A DNA stretch of 43,583 nucleotides from an uncultured Lachnospiraceae bacterium (GTDB lineage: Bacteria; Bacillota; Clostridia; Lachnospirales; Lachnospiraceae), in NCBI GenBank assembly GCA_934343915.1, contig CAKRIL010000024.1:1-43583 (forward strand), in the 5' to 3' direction. The notes under the pieces were generated by a model. That model was not told the origin of the DNA. It ran no database searches and worked only from the letters and a program-made list of their open reading frames with translations. This document shows positions 1-8,262 of the stretch, one piece after another; the first letter of the stretch is position 1, and each line of letters starts with the position of its first letter. The position numbers and the translations under genes were made by a program.

Positions 1-996
1 GAGCGTAAGTGATGAATCAAGAGACCTCTCTCTCTGCTCATTTGTCCAAAAATATATGCTCTTATTTCCGTCAGGATCTGTATAGCCGAAGCTTCCTGCA
101 AGGATATTGGTATAGCCCTCGCTGAGTGAAACATATGAACCCTGCTCCACTTCAATACCCATATCACCCTTGGTTGTAGTCTTAACTCCTACATATACCT
201 TCTGACCTAAGCTGTACATAACTCCGTCAACTGTAGCCCATACACCTGCTGAACCTCCACCGATTGTGTTGAAGGTGGTTGTCGAAAGATTCTGCCCGAA
301 GCTTGTTGTTCCAATCGCAAGAACATTAGGATTGTATGACAGGCTGACCTGATGGAAATCATTGAGCCACTCACTTGTCACACTGTCCTGATGTGTATAT
401 GCGTTATATGTAATATAGAATGCGCTGTCCTTAACCGTAAATGTGCTGTTGGCTGCCGTCATAATGTTGGAGTCCACATAAGGCATCATCCTTAGCGGTA
501 CTCTCACCGTGAGTGAGTTCTGTGCATCTGATGACAATTCATGGAATGTAAGGTCTGTTGTGTCATCACCCGTTCCGACAGTAACCTTATTGCCGTCAGC
601 ATCCGTATAGAAGGAATCATAATATGAAGCGGTTACATATGAAGCACCTGCACCAATCTCCTCAAGCACTGCAACTCCCGGTGTAGCAGTCGTATCCGTG
701 ATTCTGAAAACAGGATAACCGTCACTGTCCGTCACTGACCATTTAAAATTATCTCTGCTGTATGAATCCTGAAATTCATCCGGTATACTTGAAAGAACCG
801 GGTCAACCTTCACCTTTGCCGATACCTTCGCCGTATCTGAGAACGATGACATTTCGGATACTGTAAAAATAAATCCTGATACAGCTTGTACATAAGCCCT
901 GTATCCGAAAAAAGCTCCTCCCATAATAAGTGCAATCACAGCTCCCGTGACCACCCATCTGACATTCTTCTTCAATATGTTCTTAAACTTATCCAT
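1..996 (-). CDS. Membrane-anchored exported protein, unknown function (partial, C-terminus outside window)
   Basis: An open frame runs from an ATG at 996 to the window edge without a stop (332 codons visible). The start MDKFKN is preferred over an in-frame ATG at 1020 because GGGAGAG lies 10 bases before it. Residues about 10-35 are basic, then hydrophobic (VVTGAVIALIMGGAFFG), giving a single N-terminal anchor or uncleaved signal. The rest is Thr/Ser/Asp/Gly-rich and beta-strand-like, with tracts such as YTDADGNK and TDPDGNK, typical of an extracytoplasmic domain. I do not recognise a family. It is followed on the minus strand by nothing visible, so its operon partners lie left of the window. 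It is separated from the uxa operon behind it by a terminator and has its own promoter-like -10. Confidence 0.75.
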   Translation of the reverse strand, partial: MDKFKNILKKNVRWVVTGAVIALIMGGAFFGYRAYVQAVSGFIFTVSEMSSFSDTAKVSAKVKVDPVLSSIPDEFQDSYSRDNFKWSVTDSDGYPVFRITDTTATPGVAVLEEIGAGASYVTASYYDSFYTDADGNKVTVGTGDDTTDLTFHELSSDAQNSLTVRVPLRMMPYVDSNIMTAANSTFTVKDSAFYITYNAYTHQDSVTSEWLNDFHQVSLSYNPNVLAIGTTSFGQNLSTTTFNTIGGGSAGVWATVDGVMYSLGQKVYVGVKTTTKGDMGIEVEQGSYVSLSEGYTNILAGSFGYTDPDGNKSIYFWTNEQRERSLDSSLTL

Positions 997-1085
997 TGCG
1001 GATTCACTCTCCCATGTCATATTGTATTTTACAACGTTGCTGCCATAAGCACAGTATACGCCTTATTATTCTTATATTCTGCCAT

Positions 1086-1091
1086 ATTATA
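1086..1091 (-). promoter_or_regulatory. Extended -10 promoter for the exported-protein gene
   Basis: On the minus strand the sequence reads TGCTATAAT, an extended -10 (TGNTATAAT), about 90 bases before the start at 996. No convincing -35 is seen, which is common for extended -10 promoters. It lies just after the terminator of the uxa operon. Confidence 0.4.
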
Positions 1092-1126
1092 GCACATTAA
1101 TCCGTACTCGTCCATATTAAAGTAAG

Positions 1127-1154
1127 AAAAAAAGGCGGCACATTTTGTGCCGCC
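1127..1154 (-). terminator. Rho-independent terminator of uxaB-uxaA-eda
   Basis: GGCGGCAC (1134-1141) pairs with GTGCCGCC (1147-1154) over a 5-base loop. On the minus strand the stem is followed directly by seven Ts, 16 bases after the eda stop. Confidence 0.9.
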
Positions 1155-1169
1155 CAAAAATCATTATAA

Positions 1170-2129
1170 TTACTTCTGTACAAGATGTACGCCGAATCCG
1201 CCGAACTCGCCCTCGAAGTAGATAGCCTTAAGCTTGCCATCCTTAACAACAGCTGAATCCTTATCGAACTTGAAGCCTCTTCTCTCAAGATGATAGATAG
1301 CTCTCTCGATGTAGTTAGTAGCAATAGCGATATGACCGTGTGTTCCACGTCCGCCGTTCTTCATAAGCTCGAAGCCTGTTCCTGAGAAAATAGAGCTGTT
1401 TCCAACCTTCTTCTCGAATCCGAACATATCGTTGAACTTGTCAGCAAGCTCCTCTGCCTCTGCCTCGCTTGCAAGATTAACGCCTACATGTCTAACCTCA
1501 AAGCCAAGCATCTTCTCAACAGCCTGTCTTGTAAGCTTAGTAATCTCATCGAACTTACCTGCTGCAACAAGATCTTTTTTAACCATCCATGAACCGCCGC
1601 AGGCGATAATCTTCTTGAAGTCAAGGTATGATGTAAGGTTGTCAGCATTGATACCGCCTGTTGGCATGAACTTCATATTAACATAAGGAGCTGACATAGC
1701 CTTAATCATTGCAAGGCCGCCTGCCTGCTCGGCAGGGAAGAACTTAACAACCTCAAGACCAAGCTCGATAGCCTGCTCAACATCACTTGGATTAGATGTA
1801 CCAGGTGTTACAGGGATTCCCTTGTCAACACAGTACTTAACAACCTTAGGATTAAGACCAGGGCTTACGATGAACTTAGCTCCTGCCTCAACTGCTCTGT
1901 CAACCTGCTCTGTTGTAAGAACAGTACCGGCACCTACTAAAAGCTCAGGGTACTTGGTTGTCATAATCTTAATAACATCTGCTGCACATGCTGTACGGAA
2001 TGTAACCTCTGCACATGGAATACCACCCTCAACAAGTGCCTTTGCAAGAGGCTCTGCGTCCTTAGCATCATCAAGTGCAATAACAGGAACAATACCAATC
2101 TTACTAATCTCTTCTAATACTGCGTTCAT
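1170..2129 (-). CDS. eda: KDPG/KHG aldolase with C-terminal VOC-like domain
   Basis: Class I aldolase that cleaves 2-keto-3-deoxy-6-phosphogluconate to pyruvate and glyceraldehyde-3-phosphate, the last step of hexuronate breakdown. Residues 1-205 match the Eda barrel: GIVPVIALDD at the start, the EVTFRT motif, GAGTV, SPG, and VVKFFPAE with the Schiff-base lysine. The start is ATG 2129, preceded by GAGG 6 bases upstream; an open frame runs further upstream but without a ribosome site. The protein is 319 residues, about 110 longer than a normal Eda (about 210). The extra part (about 208-319) begins RHVGVNL and ends GGFGVHLVQK, and looks like a glyoxalase/VOC beta-alpha-beta fold. It lies 191 bases after uxaA with its own strong promoter, so it may also be expressed independently of uxaBA. 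Confidence 0.92.
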   Translation of the reverse strand: MNAVLEEISKIGIVPVIALDDAKDAEPLAKALVEGGIPCAEVTFRTACAADVIKIMTTKYPELLVGAGTVLTTEQVDRAVEAGAKFIVSPGLNPKVVKYCVDKGIPVTPGTSNPSDVEQAIELGLEVVKFFPAEQAGGLAMIKAMSAPYVNMKFMPTGGINADNLTSYLDFKKIIACGGSWMVKKDLVAAGKFDEITKLTRQAVEKMLGFEVRHVGVNLASEAEAEELADKFNDMFGFEKKVGNSSIFSGTGFELMKNGGRGTHGHIAIATNYIERAIYHLERRGFKFDKDSAVVKDGKLKAIYFEGEFGGFGVHLVQK

Positions 2130-2162
2130 TTTTTCCTCATTTCTGTGCTGCCTTATGTATTG

Positions 2163-2197
2163 CCGTGAGCATGTGTGCAGCACTGACACGCTCACGG
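2163..2197 (-). other. Stable hairpin in the eda 5' leader
   Basis: CCGTGAGC (2163-2170) pairs perfectly with GCTCACGG (2190-2197), with an inner GTGT/ACAC extension. It lies between the eda promoter and its ribosome site and has no following T run, so it is a leader stem (stability or processing) rather than a terminator. Function not known. Confidence 0.5.
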
Positions 2198-2245
2198 TTA
2201 ATTTCTTAATTTATAAAATACATATCGTATTCTTCAATCGCTTAG

Positions 2246-2283
2246 ATTATAAGAAAACAACATTTTTTTGTCAAGTTTTCTTA
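2246..2283 (-). promoter_or_regulatory. eda promoter with overlapping 9-bp inverted repeat
   Basis: On the minus strand TTGACA (2269-2274) and TATAAT (2246-2251) are separated by exactly 17 bases, a consensus sigma-A promoter. A perfect inverted repeat, TAAGAAAAC (2250-2258) and GTTTTCTTA (2275-2283), brackets the spacer and the -35. This placement would suit a repressor operator, although the arms are A/T-simple and could be chance. Confidence 0.75.
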
Positions 2284-2320
2284 TTAATACAAAAGCCGTA
2301 TAACCTTACACAAATATTCT

Positions 2321-3808
2321 TTAGAGTGTTACACCCTGCTTGAATATTGCAAGATCATGGAAGCCTGCTATCTCAGCCTTGACCTTCTTGCCTGATGCTA
2401 CATCAAGTACGAGCTGGAAAAGCTCATTTGCAAGCTGCTCCATAGGAATATCATCTGTGACAAGACGACCTGCATTGAAATCAATCCAGTTGCCCTTCTT
2501 ACCGGCAAGTCTTGAATTGGTAGCAATCTTAACTGTCGGAACAGGTGATGCGAACGGTGTTCCCCTTCCTGTTGTAAAGAGAACAATCTGTGCTCCCGTA
2601 GCAGCACATGCTGTCGAAGCTACAAGGTCATTGCCTGGTGCACTTAAAAGATTAAGTCCCTTATTCTGAACTCTCTCGCCATAGGCAAGCACACCCTTGA
2701 CAAGTGATGAGCCCGACTTCTGTGTACATCCGAGTGACTTATCCTCAAGAGTTGTGATACCGCCGTCCTTGTTGCCGGGTGACGGATTCTCATATATCTC
2801 CTGACCGTTCTTAATAAAGTACTCCTTAAAGTCATTGATAAGACATACCGTCTTGTCAAATAGCTCTCTGCTGGCACATCTGTCCATAAGAATTGTCTCT
2901 GCACCGAACATCTCAGGAACCTCAGTAAGAATTGTTGTTCCGCCCTTAGATACAAGCATATCTGAGAAAAGACCAACCGTAGGATTAGCGGTGATTCCGG
3001 AAAGTCCGTCAGAACCGCCGCACTTCATACCTATTATAAGCTCCTTAGCGCTTACCTTCTCACGCTTGAATGCAGCTGCATAGTTCATAAGCTCTTCCAT
3101 AATCTCAGCAGCGGCTTCCTGCTCGTCCTCGACATCCTGAACCTGTAAGAACTTCACGCGGTCAGGATTAACCTCACCGATGTACTTCTTAAGGATTTCA
3201 ATACGGCTGTTCTCACATCCAAGTCCGAGAACAAGCACTGCTCCGGCATTAGGATGATTGATAAGGTCAGCAAGAACTGTTCTTGTGTTCTCCTGATCCT
3301 CAGTCGTCTGTGAACATCCGTAAGGATGTGTGAAAGCTACAACCTCGTCAACGCCCTCAGGCTTGTTGAGTCTGGCTGTTGCCTCGATAGCTCTTGCGAT
3401 TGAGTTCACGCAGCCGACGGTAGGTATAATCCATACCTCATTGCGAACACCTACCTTGCCGTTCTCACGCATATAGCCTTCAAAATAAGCCTCATCCGTA
3501 GGCTCTACATCCTTATGTCCTTCAGGATTGTAGGTATAATCAAGAAGCTCTCCGAGAGCTGTCTTGAGGTTATGTGTGTGAATCCATCCGCCAACCTCAA
3601 CATCAGCCTGAGCATATCCTATTCTGAAGCCGTACTTGATAACGGCATCACCCTTCTTAATCGGCTTAACCGCGAACTTATGTCCCTGTGGAATATCCTC
3701 GAGCATAGTTACGCTTGTTCCTGCAACATCAACCGTTGTACCCTTAGCGATAGGCTTAAGGGCAACGGCTACGTTATCATTTTTGTTAATCTTAATAAAA
3801 TCCTGCAT
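2321..3808 (-). CDS. uxaA: Altronate dehydratase
   Basis: Dehydrates D-altronate to 2-keto-3-deoxygluconate in galacturonate catabolism. At 495 residues it is full length for the UxaA family. The N-terminal ~90 residues form the SAF-like domain (KPIAKGTTVDVAG, GHKFAVKPIKKGD, GWIHTHNL). The remainder is the UxaA domain, with cysteine-bearing segments such as HPYGCSQ, GLGCENSR, GMKCGGSDGLSG and KSLGCTQKSG, which are candidate metal ligands. The start at 3808 is 5 bases after GGAGG. It follows uxaB by 14 bases, so the two are almost certainly cotranscribed and translated from one message. Confidence 0.95.
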   Translation of the reverse strand: MQDFIKINKNDNVAVALKPIAKGTTVDVAGTSVTMLEDIPQGHKFAVKPIKKGDAVIKYGFRIGYAQADVEVGGWIHTHNLKTALGELLDYTYNPEGHKDVEPTDEAYFEGYMRENGKVGVRNEVWIIPTVGCVNSIARAIEATARLNKPEGVDEVVAFTHPYGCSQTTEDQENTRTVLADLINHPNAGAVLVLGLGCENSRIEILKKYIGEVNPDRVKFLQVQDVEDEQEAAAEIMEELMNYAAAFKREKVSAKELIIGMKCGGSDGLSGITANPTVGLFSDMLVSKGGTTILTEVPEMFGAETILMDRCASRELFDKTVCLINDFKEYFIKNGQEIYENPSPGNKDGGITTLEDKSLGCTQKSGSSLVKGVLAYGERVQNKGLNLLSAPGNDLVASTACAATGAQIVLFTTGRGTPFASPVPTVKIATNSRLAGKKGNWIDFNAGRLVTDDIPMEQLANELFQLVLDVASGKKVKAEIAGFHDLAIFKQGVTL

Positions 3809-3822
3809 GGATTACCTCCGAA

Positions 3823-5316
3823 TTATTTTACAAGGTCATCTACAACAGCTCTCATTCCTCTGTTGCGTACATCATCAATGTATCCTGCAACTGTATCTAC
3901 AAGACCATCAATCTTAGATAAATCCTCACCGCCGAAGAACTTGGTGTTGCTAAGGTAAGCCTGAGCGAACTCCTTAGCAGGCTTAGCTGAATTAGCAAGG
4001 AAGAAATCAAGTACAGCCTGATCATCACGGATAGCGTACTCATCATTGCCTCTTGTACCGATAAGGCATCTTCCTCCGTTGACCTCGCCCTCCTTCTGTG
4101 TTGAATAGAAGCACATTAAGGCTGCGATAGAGAATGTAAGGTACTTAGGAAGCTTATTGAACTTCTTAACATAGCCTAAGAATGAAGGCATACATCTTGC
4201 CTCCCACTTAGATACAGAGTTAAGCGAAATATCTAAAAGCTTATGCTTAATATATGGGTTCTGGAATCTTGCAGTAACAGCGTCAGCGAACTCCTTGCAC
4301 TCCTCAGCAGGAAGTGAAAGTGTAGGTATAATCTCGTCTGCGAGAGTCTCCTCCATGTACTCACGGATTACAGCGTCATCCATTGACTGCTTAACAAGGT
4401 CATTACCTGCAAGGTATGAAGCAAGTACGAATGATGTATGAGCACCGTTAAGGATACGAACCTTTCTCTCCTTGTATGGGTGATGATCCTCTGTAAATAC
4501 AACCGGAAGACCTGCCTTATCAAAAGGAAGCTCCTTCTTAAGCTGCTCAAGCGGAAGGTTCTTGTCGCCCTCGATTACCCAAAGACCGAAAATCTCTGCT
4601 GTATCGATAAGCTGATCCTCATAACCGAATTCCTTGCAGAGTGCCTCCGCCTCATCTCTAGGATAACCCGGAACGATTCTGTCTACAAGTGTAGGACAGA
4701 ATGAACATGCTGTATCAACCCAGTTCTTGAAATCATCGCCTAAGTTCCAAAGCTCGATGAACTTAACGATACACTTCTTAAGCTCAATACCGTTATCTGC
4801 AATAAGCTCACAAGGAATCATGATAAGTCCCTTGTCTGCTGCTCCGTTGAAATACTCATATCTCTCATATAAGAGCTTGGTAAGCTTGCCAGGGAAGGTC
4901 TTAGGAGGCTTAGCTGCGAACTCATCTGTCTCATCGAATACGATACCTGCTTCTGTTGTGTTGGATACTACGAATCTTAAAGTGTCAAGCTTAGCGTATG
5001 CATCATACTTATCATAGTCCTCTATCGCTGCAACAGCATCAGTAACTGTTGTGATAATTCTTGTCTCCTTCTTAGGCTCGCCATCAACAATACCTCTTAA
5101 CTGAAGTGTGTACTGGCACTCCTGATCGTGGAATCTGTCAAGGTTGCCGAACTCAATAGGCTTAACGATTACAACACCGCCGTTGAAATCTGTCTTTTCG
5201 TTCACAACGTCGAACATATAATCAACGAATGCACGGAGGAAGTTACCCTCGCCGAACTGCAGAACCTTAACCGGTCTGTCAACTGCCTTTGAAATCTTCT
5301 TGTTCAATCTTTCCAT
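3823..5316 (-). CDS. uxaB: Tagaturonate reductase (altronate oxidoreductase)
   Basis: NAD-dependent reduction of D-tagaturonate to D-altronate. It is a mannitol dehydrogenase-family protein of 497 residues, close to the usual UxaB length. The N-terminus has the nucleotide-binding segment LQFGEGNFLRAF. The family catalytic region HPYKERKVRILNGAHT (Lys, Asn and His in the expected spacing) lies near residues 298-313. Two adjacent ATGs (5319 and 5316) follow AAGGAG; 5316 gives the better 7-base spacing. It is the first gene of the uxaB-uxaA(-eda) operon and is transcribed from the divergent promoter facing the LacI-type regulator gene. The related fructuronate reductase UxuB is a possible alternative function, but pairing with uxaA favours UxaB. 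Confidence 0.93.
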   Translation of the reverse strand: MERLNKKISKAVDRPVKVLQFGEGNFLRAFVDYMFDVVNEKTDFNGGVVIVKPIEFGNLDRFHDQECQYTLQLRGIVDGEPKKETRIITTVTDAVAAIEDYDKYDAYAKLDTLRFVVSNTTEAGIVFDETDEFAAKPPKTFPGKLTKLLYERYEYFNGAADKGLIMIPCELIADNGIELKKCIVKFIELWNLGDDFKNWVDTACSFCPTLVDRIVPGYPRDEAEALCKEFGYEDQLIDTAEIFGLWVIEGDKNLPLEQLKKELPFDKAGLPVVFTEDHHPYKERKVRILNGAHTSFVLASYLAGNDLVKQSMDDAVIREYMEETLADEIIPTLSLPAEECKEFADAVTARFQNPYIKHKLLDISLNSVSKWEARCMPSFLGYVKKFNKLPKYLTFSIAALMCFYSTQKEGEVNGGRCLIGTRGNDEYAIRDDQAVLDFFLANSAKPAKEFAQAYLSNTKFFGGEDLSKIDGLVDTVAGYIDDVRNRGMRAVVDDLVK

Positions 5317-5436
5317 CATAATTCTCCTTAGATATGTATAATTGTTATCAGTTACGCAGCGCTTCATTCATAAAAATCATTATCAAAACGGTTAAAAATC
5401 GGTCTTCTTACATTCTCTTACATTCCGTTTTAAAAA

Positions 5437-5452
5437 ATGTAAGCGCTTTCAT
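5437..5452. promoter_or_regulatory. Operator O1 (LacI-type/cre-like) at the uxaB start point
   Basis: ATGTAAGCGCTTTCAT is a 16-bp palindrome with one broken base pair. It sits just downstream of the uxaB -10, covering the predicted transcription start. Thirteen of its first 15 or more positions fit a LacI-family operator, and 5437-5451 fits the CcpA cre consensus WTGNAARCGNWWWCA at every position. Two additional CTTACATT half-sites lie downstream at 5407-5414 and 5417-5424, 10 bp apart. Either the local LacI-type regulator, CcpA, or both could bind here. Confidence 0.75.
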
Positions 5453-5458
5453 GATTTG

Positions 5459-5487
5459 ATTATATGGTGAAATGACCAATAAGTCAA
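5459..5487 (-). promoter_or_regulatory. Promoter of uxaB-uxaA operon
   Basis: Minus strand TTGACT (5482-5487), 17-base spacer, TATAAT (5459-5464). The expected start falls inside operator O1, the usual arrangement for repression by a LacI-family protein. The leader to the uxaB start is about 135 bases. Confidence 0.88.
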
Positions 5488-5528
5488 TGAAATTTTTCAA
5501 AAAAATATTACTTTTTTCCATAATATAC

Positions 5529-5557
5529 TTGTTTTTAAAAAAACGCCATTGTATAAT
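5529..5557 (+). promoter_or_regulatory. Promoter of the LacI-type regulator gene
   Basis: TTGTTT (5529-5534), 17-base spacer, TATAAT (5552-5557). The operator palindrome at 5570-5585 lies just downstream of the expected start, so the regulator probably represses itself. Confidence 0.85.
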
Positions 5558-5569
5558 AGCTTCATAAGT

Positions 5570-5585
5570 ATGTAAGTACTTACAT
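5570..5585. promoter_or_regulatory. Operator O2 in the regulator leader
   Basis: ATGTAAGTACTTACAT is a perfect 16-bp palindrome. It shares ATGTAAG on one side and CTT-CAT on the other with O1; the centres are 133 bp apart. It is placed about 6 to 21 bases after the predicted start. Unlike O1, it has TA rather than CG at the centre, so it does not fit a strict cre. Confidence 0.75.
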
Positions 5586-5608
5586 TTTTTAGAAAGGAAT
5601 TTAGGCGC

Positions 5609-6610
5609 ATGAATATTTATGATGTTTCCAAAAAAGCCGGTGTCTCCATTGCAACCGTATCACGCGTCATTAACGGCAACAATAATGTCAGCGAGAAGAC
5701 GAAGCAGAAGGTGCTCTCGGTTATGAAGGAAATCGGCTATACACCGAATGTATTCGCCCGCGGTCTCGGTCTCAACACAATGAAGACCATCGGCATCATG
5801 TGTACGGATTCCTCCGATGTATATCTTGCCAACGCTGTATATTACTTAGAAAGAGAGCTCCGCTCTAACGGCTACGATGCAATACTCTGCTGTACCGGCA
5901 ATGAGCTGGCAACCAAAAAGGATTACCTTGAACTGCTGCTTTCTAAGCGCGTTGACGCTGTTATACTTGTTGGTTCTAAGTTTCTTGAGACTAAAGCTTC
6001 CGATAATAAGTATATTATCGAAGCAGCTGAGAAGCTTCCTATCATGCTTGTCAACGGATATCTTGATGCTCCCAACATCTACGGGACTCTCTGTGATGAT
6101 GAGAACGCAGTATATGAAGTTACCGATGCACTTATAAGAAGCGGCTGCCGCAATATCGTGTATCTTTACACCAGCACTTCCCTATCAGGTCAGTGCAAGC
6201 TTGCCGGCTTTAAAAAGGCTCATTTTGTACATAATATACCTATTAATAATGAGCTTCTGCATCTTTGCAACAAGAATATCTCCAATGCACGCGATTACCT
6301 GACCACTCTTTATGAAAGAGGACTCAGATTCGACGCAGTTGTCACTTCAGATGATTCCCTCGCAGTAGGTGCGTTAAAGTTCGCCCACTCGCATGATATG
6401 AAGGTGCCGGATGATCTGAGCATTGTCGGATACAACAATACCATTGTTGCGAGCTGTACCGATCCTGAACTGACATCCATCGACAGCAAGGTTGAAGCAC
6501 TGTGCATCACTACCGTCAACACTCTTATGGGTGTATTTAACGGAAGCAACGTTCCATGCAAGACCAACATAACAGCCGACATTGTTAAGCGCGGCACAAC
6601 ACAATTTTAA
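5609..6610 (+). CDS. LacI-family transcriptional regulator of hexuronate genes
   Basis: Residues 1-50 are the LacI helix-turn-helix and hinge (DVSKKAGVSIATVSRVING). Residues about 60-333 are the periplasmic-binding-protein-like effector domain (KTIGIMC, VDAVILVGS, LSIVGYNN). Its 333 residues are normal for the family. The start is ATG 5609 with AGAAAGGAA upstream. It lies between the divergent uxaBA operon and uxaC, and its own leader carries a perfect operator. This predicts a local repressor released by a hexuronate intermediate. The effector cannot be read from sequence. The functional equivalent in Escherichia coli is a GntR protein (ExuR/UxuR), so the LacI type here is a lineage-specific solution, as in other Firmicutes. 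Confidence 0.93.
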   Translation: MNIYDVSKKAGVSIATVSRVINGNNNVSEKTKQKVLSVMKEIGYTPNVFARGLGLNTMKTIGIMCTDSSDVYLANAVYYLERELRSNGYDAILCCTGNELATKKDYLELLLSKRVDAVILVGSKFLETKASDNKYIIEAAEKLPIMLVNGYLDAPNIYGTLCDDENAVYEVTDALIRSGCRNIVYLYTSTSLSGQCKLAGFKKAHFVHNIPINNELLHLCNKNISNARDYLTTLYERGLRFDAVVTSDDSLAVGALKFAHSHDMKVPDDLSIVGYNNTIVASCTDPELTSIDSKVEALCITTVNTLMGVFNGSNVPCKTNITADIVKRGTTQF

Positions 6611-6674
6611 GAGTACAATTTACAATGTACACATCTGCTCATGCAGGTATAATCACAATCAGGAGGTTTTAACT

Positions 6675-8096
6675 ATGAAACAGTTTATGGACAAGGATTT
6701 TATGCTTTCCACAGACACAGCAAAGAATTTATTCCATGATTATGCAGAGAATATGCCTATATTAGACTATCACTGCCACATCAACCCTAAGGAAATTGCT
6801 GAGGATCGTAAGTTCGAGAACATTACTCAGGTATGGCTTGGCGGAGACCACTACAAGTGGAGACAGATGCGTTCCAACGGTGTTGATGAGTACTATATAA
6901 CAGGCGGCGCATCCGACAGAGAGAAATTCCAGAAGTGGGCTGAGACACTTACCAAGGCTATCGGCAACCCACTCTATCACTGGAGCCATCTTGAGCTTCA
7001 GAGATATTTTGACTATCATGGTGTTTTAAACGGTGATACCGCAGAGGAGGTATGGAACATCTGCAATGCTAAGCTCGCTGAGGATTCCATGACAGTCCGC
7101 AACATCATCAAGAAGTCAGGTGTTACTCTTATCTGTACAACAGATGATCCTGTTGATTCACTTGAGTACCACAAGCAGATTGCAGCAGATCCTACATTCG
7201 ATGTTCAGGTACTTCCTGCATGGAGACCTGATAAGGCAATGAATATTGAGAAGCCTGATTATACAGAGTATCTTGACAAGCTCTCAGAAGTAAGCGGTGT
7301 TAAGATTGACAGCTTTGCAGGACTTAAGGAAGCTCTTGTAAAGAGAATGGCATTCTTCGATTCCATGGGCTGCCGTGCTTCCGACCACGCACTCGAGTAT
7401 GTTATGTTCAAGCCTGCAACAGAGGAAGAAATCGAAAAGATTTTCGCTAAGAGACTTGGCGGTGCTTCACTCTCCAAGGAGGAGGAGCTTAAGTTCAAGA
7501 CTGCTTTCATGACCTTCGTAGGCAAGGAGTACAATAAGCTCGGATGGGCTATGCAGCTTCACTATGGTGCTAAGAGAGATAACAACGTATTCCGTTACAA
7601 TCAGCTCGGTCCTGATACCGGATATGACTGTATCAACACATACAGCTCTTCCGCTGAGATGGCAGACTTCCTTAACAACATGAATGCTACCGATGAGCTC
7701 CCTAAGACAATCATCTACTCTCTCAATCCTATCGATAACGCTGCAATCGGAACAGTTCTCGGCTGCTTCCAGGATTCAACTGCAGTTGGTAAGATTCAGC
7801 AGGGTTCAGCCTGGTGGTTCAATGACCATAAGGTAGGTATGACTGACCAGATGACATCACTTGCCAACTTAGGACTTTTAGGCAACTTCATCGGTATGCT
7901 CACAGATTCAAGAAGCTTCTTATCTTACACAAGACATGAGTATTTCAGAAGAATTATGTGTGAGCTTCTCGGCAAGTGGGTTGAGAACGGCGAGTACCCT
8001 GCCGACATGAAGACTCTTGGCGGTATGGTAAGAGATATCTCCTACAATAACGCTGTAAGATACTTCGGCTTCAAGCTTGACACAGTTGAGAAGTAA
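6675..8096 (+). CDS. uxaC: Glucuronate (uronate) isomerase
   Basis: Isomerises D-glucuronate to fructuronate and D-galacturonate to tagaturonate, the first step of the pathway. The 473-residue protein matches the UxaC amidohydrolase-fold family: the metal-binding DYHCHINPKEI near residues 27-37, GGDHYKWRQMR, WSHLELQRYF, LQFHYG-like MQLHYGAKRDNN, and a C-terminal LGKWVENGEYP. The start is ATG 6675 after AGGAGG (6661-6666); an upstream in-frame extension lacks a ribosome site. It follows the regulator by 64 bases and may share its promoter, which would place uxaC under the same operator O2. A strong hairpin terminator follows. Confidence 0.95.
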   Translation: MKQFMDKDFMLSTDTAKNLFHDYAENMPILDYHCHINPKEIAEDRKFENITQVWLGGDHYKWRQMRSNGVDEYYITGGASDREKFQKWAETLTKAIGNPLYHWSHLELQRYFDYHGVLNGDTAEEVWNICNAKLAEDSMTVRNIIKKSGVTLICTTDDPVDSLEYHKQIAADPTFDVQVLPAWRPDKAMNIEKPDYTEYLDKLSEVSGVKIDSFAGLKEALVKRMAFFDSMGCRASDHALEYVMFKPATEEEIEKIFAKRLGGASLSKEEELKFKTAFMTFVGKEYNKLGWAMQLHYGAKRDNNVFRYNQLGPDTGYDCINTYSSSAEMADFLNNMNATDELPKTIIYSLNPIDNAAIGTVLGCFQDSTAVGKIQQGSAWWFNDHKVGMTDQMTSLANLGLLGNFIGMLTDSRSFLSYTRHEYFRRIMCELLGKWVENGEYPADMKTLGGMVRDISYNNAVRYFGFKLDTVEK

Positions 8097-8133
8097 TTCA
8101 ACAACTGTCTGAAGCAGACTTACATCCTCAAAC

Positions 8134-8198
8134 AAAAACACCATTCCGATGAATATTATGTTTAAGCATATGTAATCGTTCATCAGAATGGTGTTTTT
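8134..8198. terminator. Bidirectional terminator between uxaC and the HD-GYP gene
   Basis: AAAAACACCATTC pairs with GAATGGTGTTTTT, with GATGA/TCATC continuing the stem after one bulge. T runs exist on both strands, so it can end both converging transcripts. Confidence 0.85.
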
Positions 8199-8262
8199 AT
8201 GTTCTTAGTTCGTCGAATATTTTTTAGAATTGTGGGAGCACGCAGTGCGGAGCAATTCGGTA

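Noticed and set aside
2163..2197. Hairpin before eda as a terminator
   Set aside because: No T run follows on the minus strand, and it lies downstream of the eda promoter.
5437..5451. The site as a pure CcpA cre only
   Set aside because: It fits the cre consensus, but its near twin at 5570 fits the local LacI-type pattern and not a strict cre, so both readings are kept.
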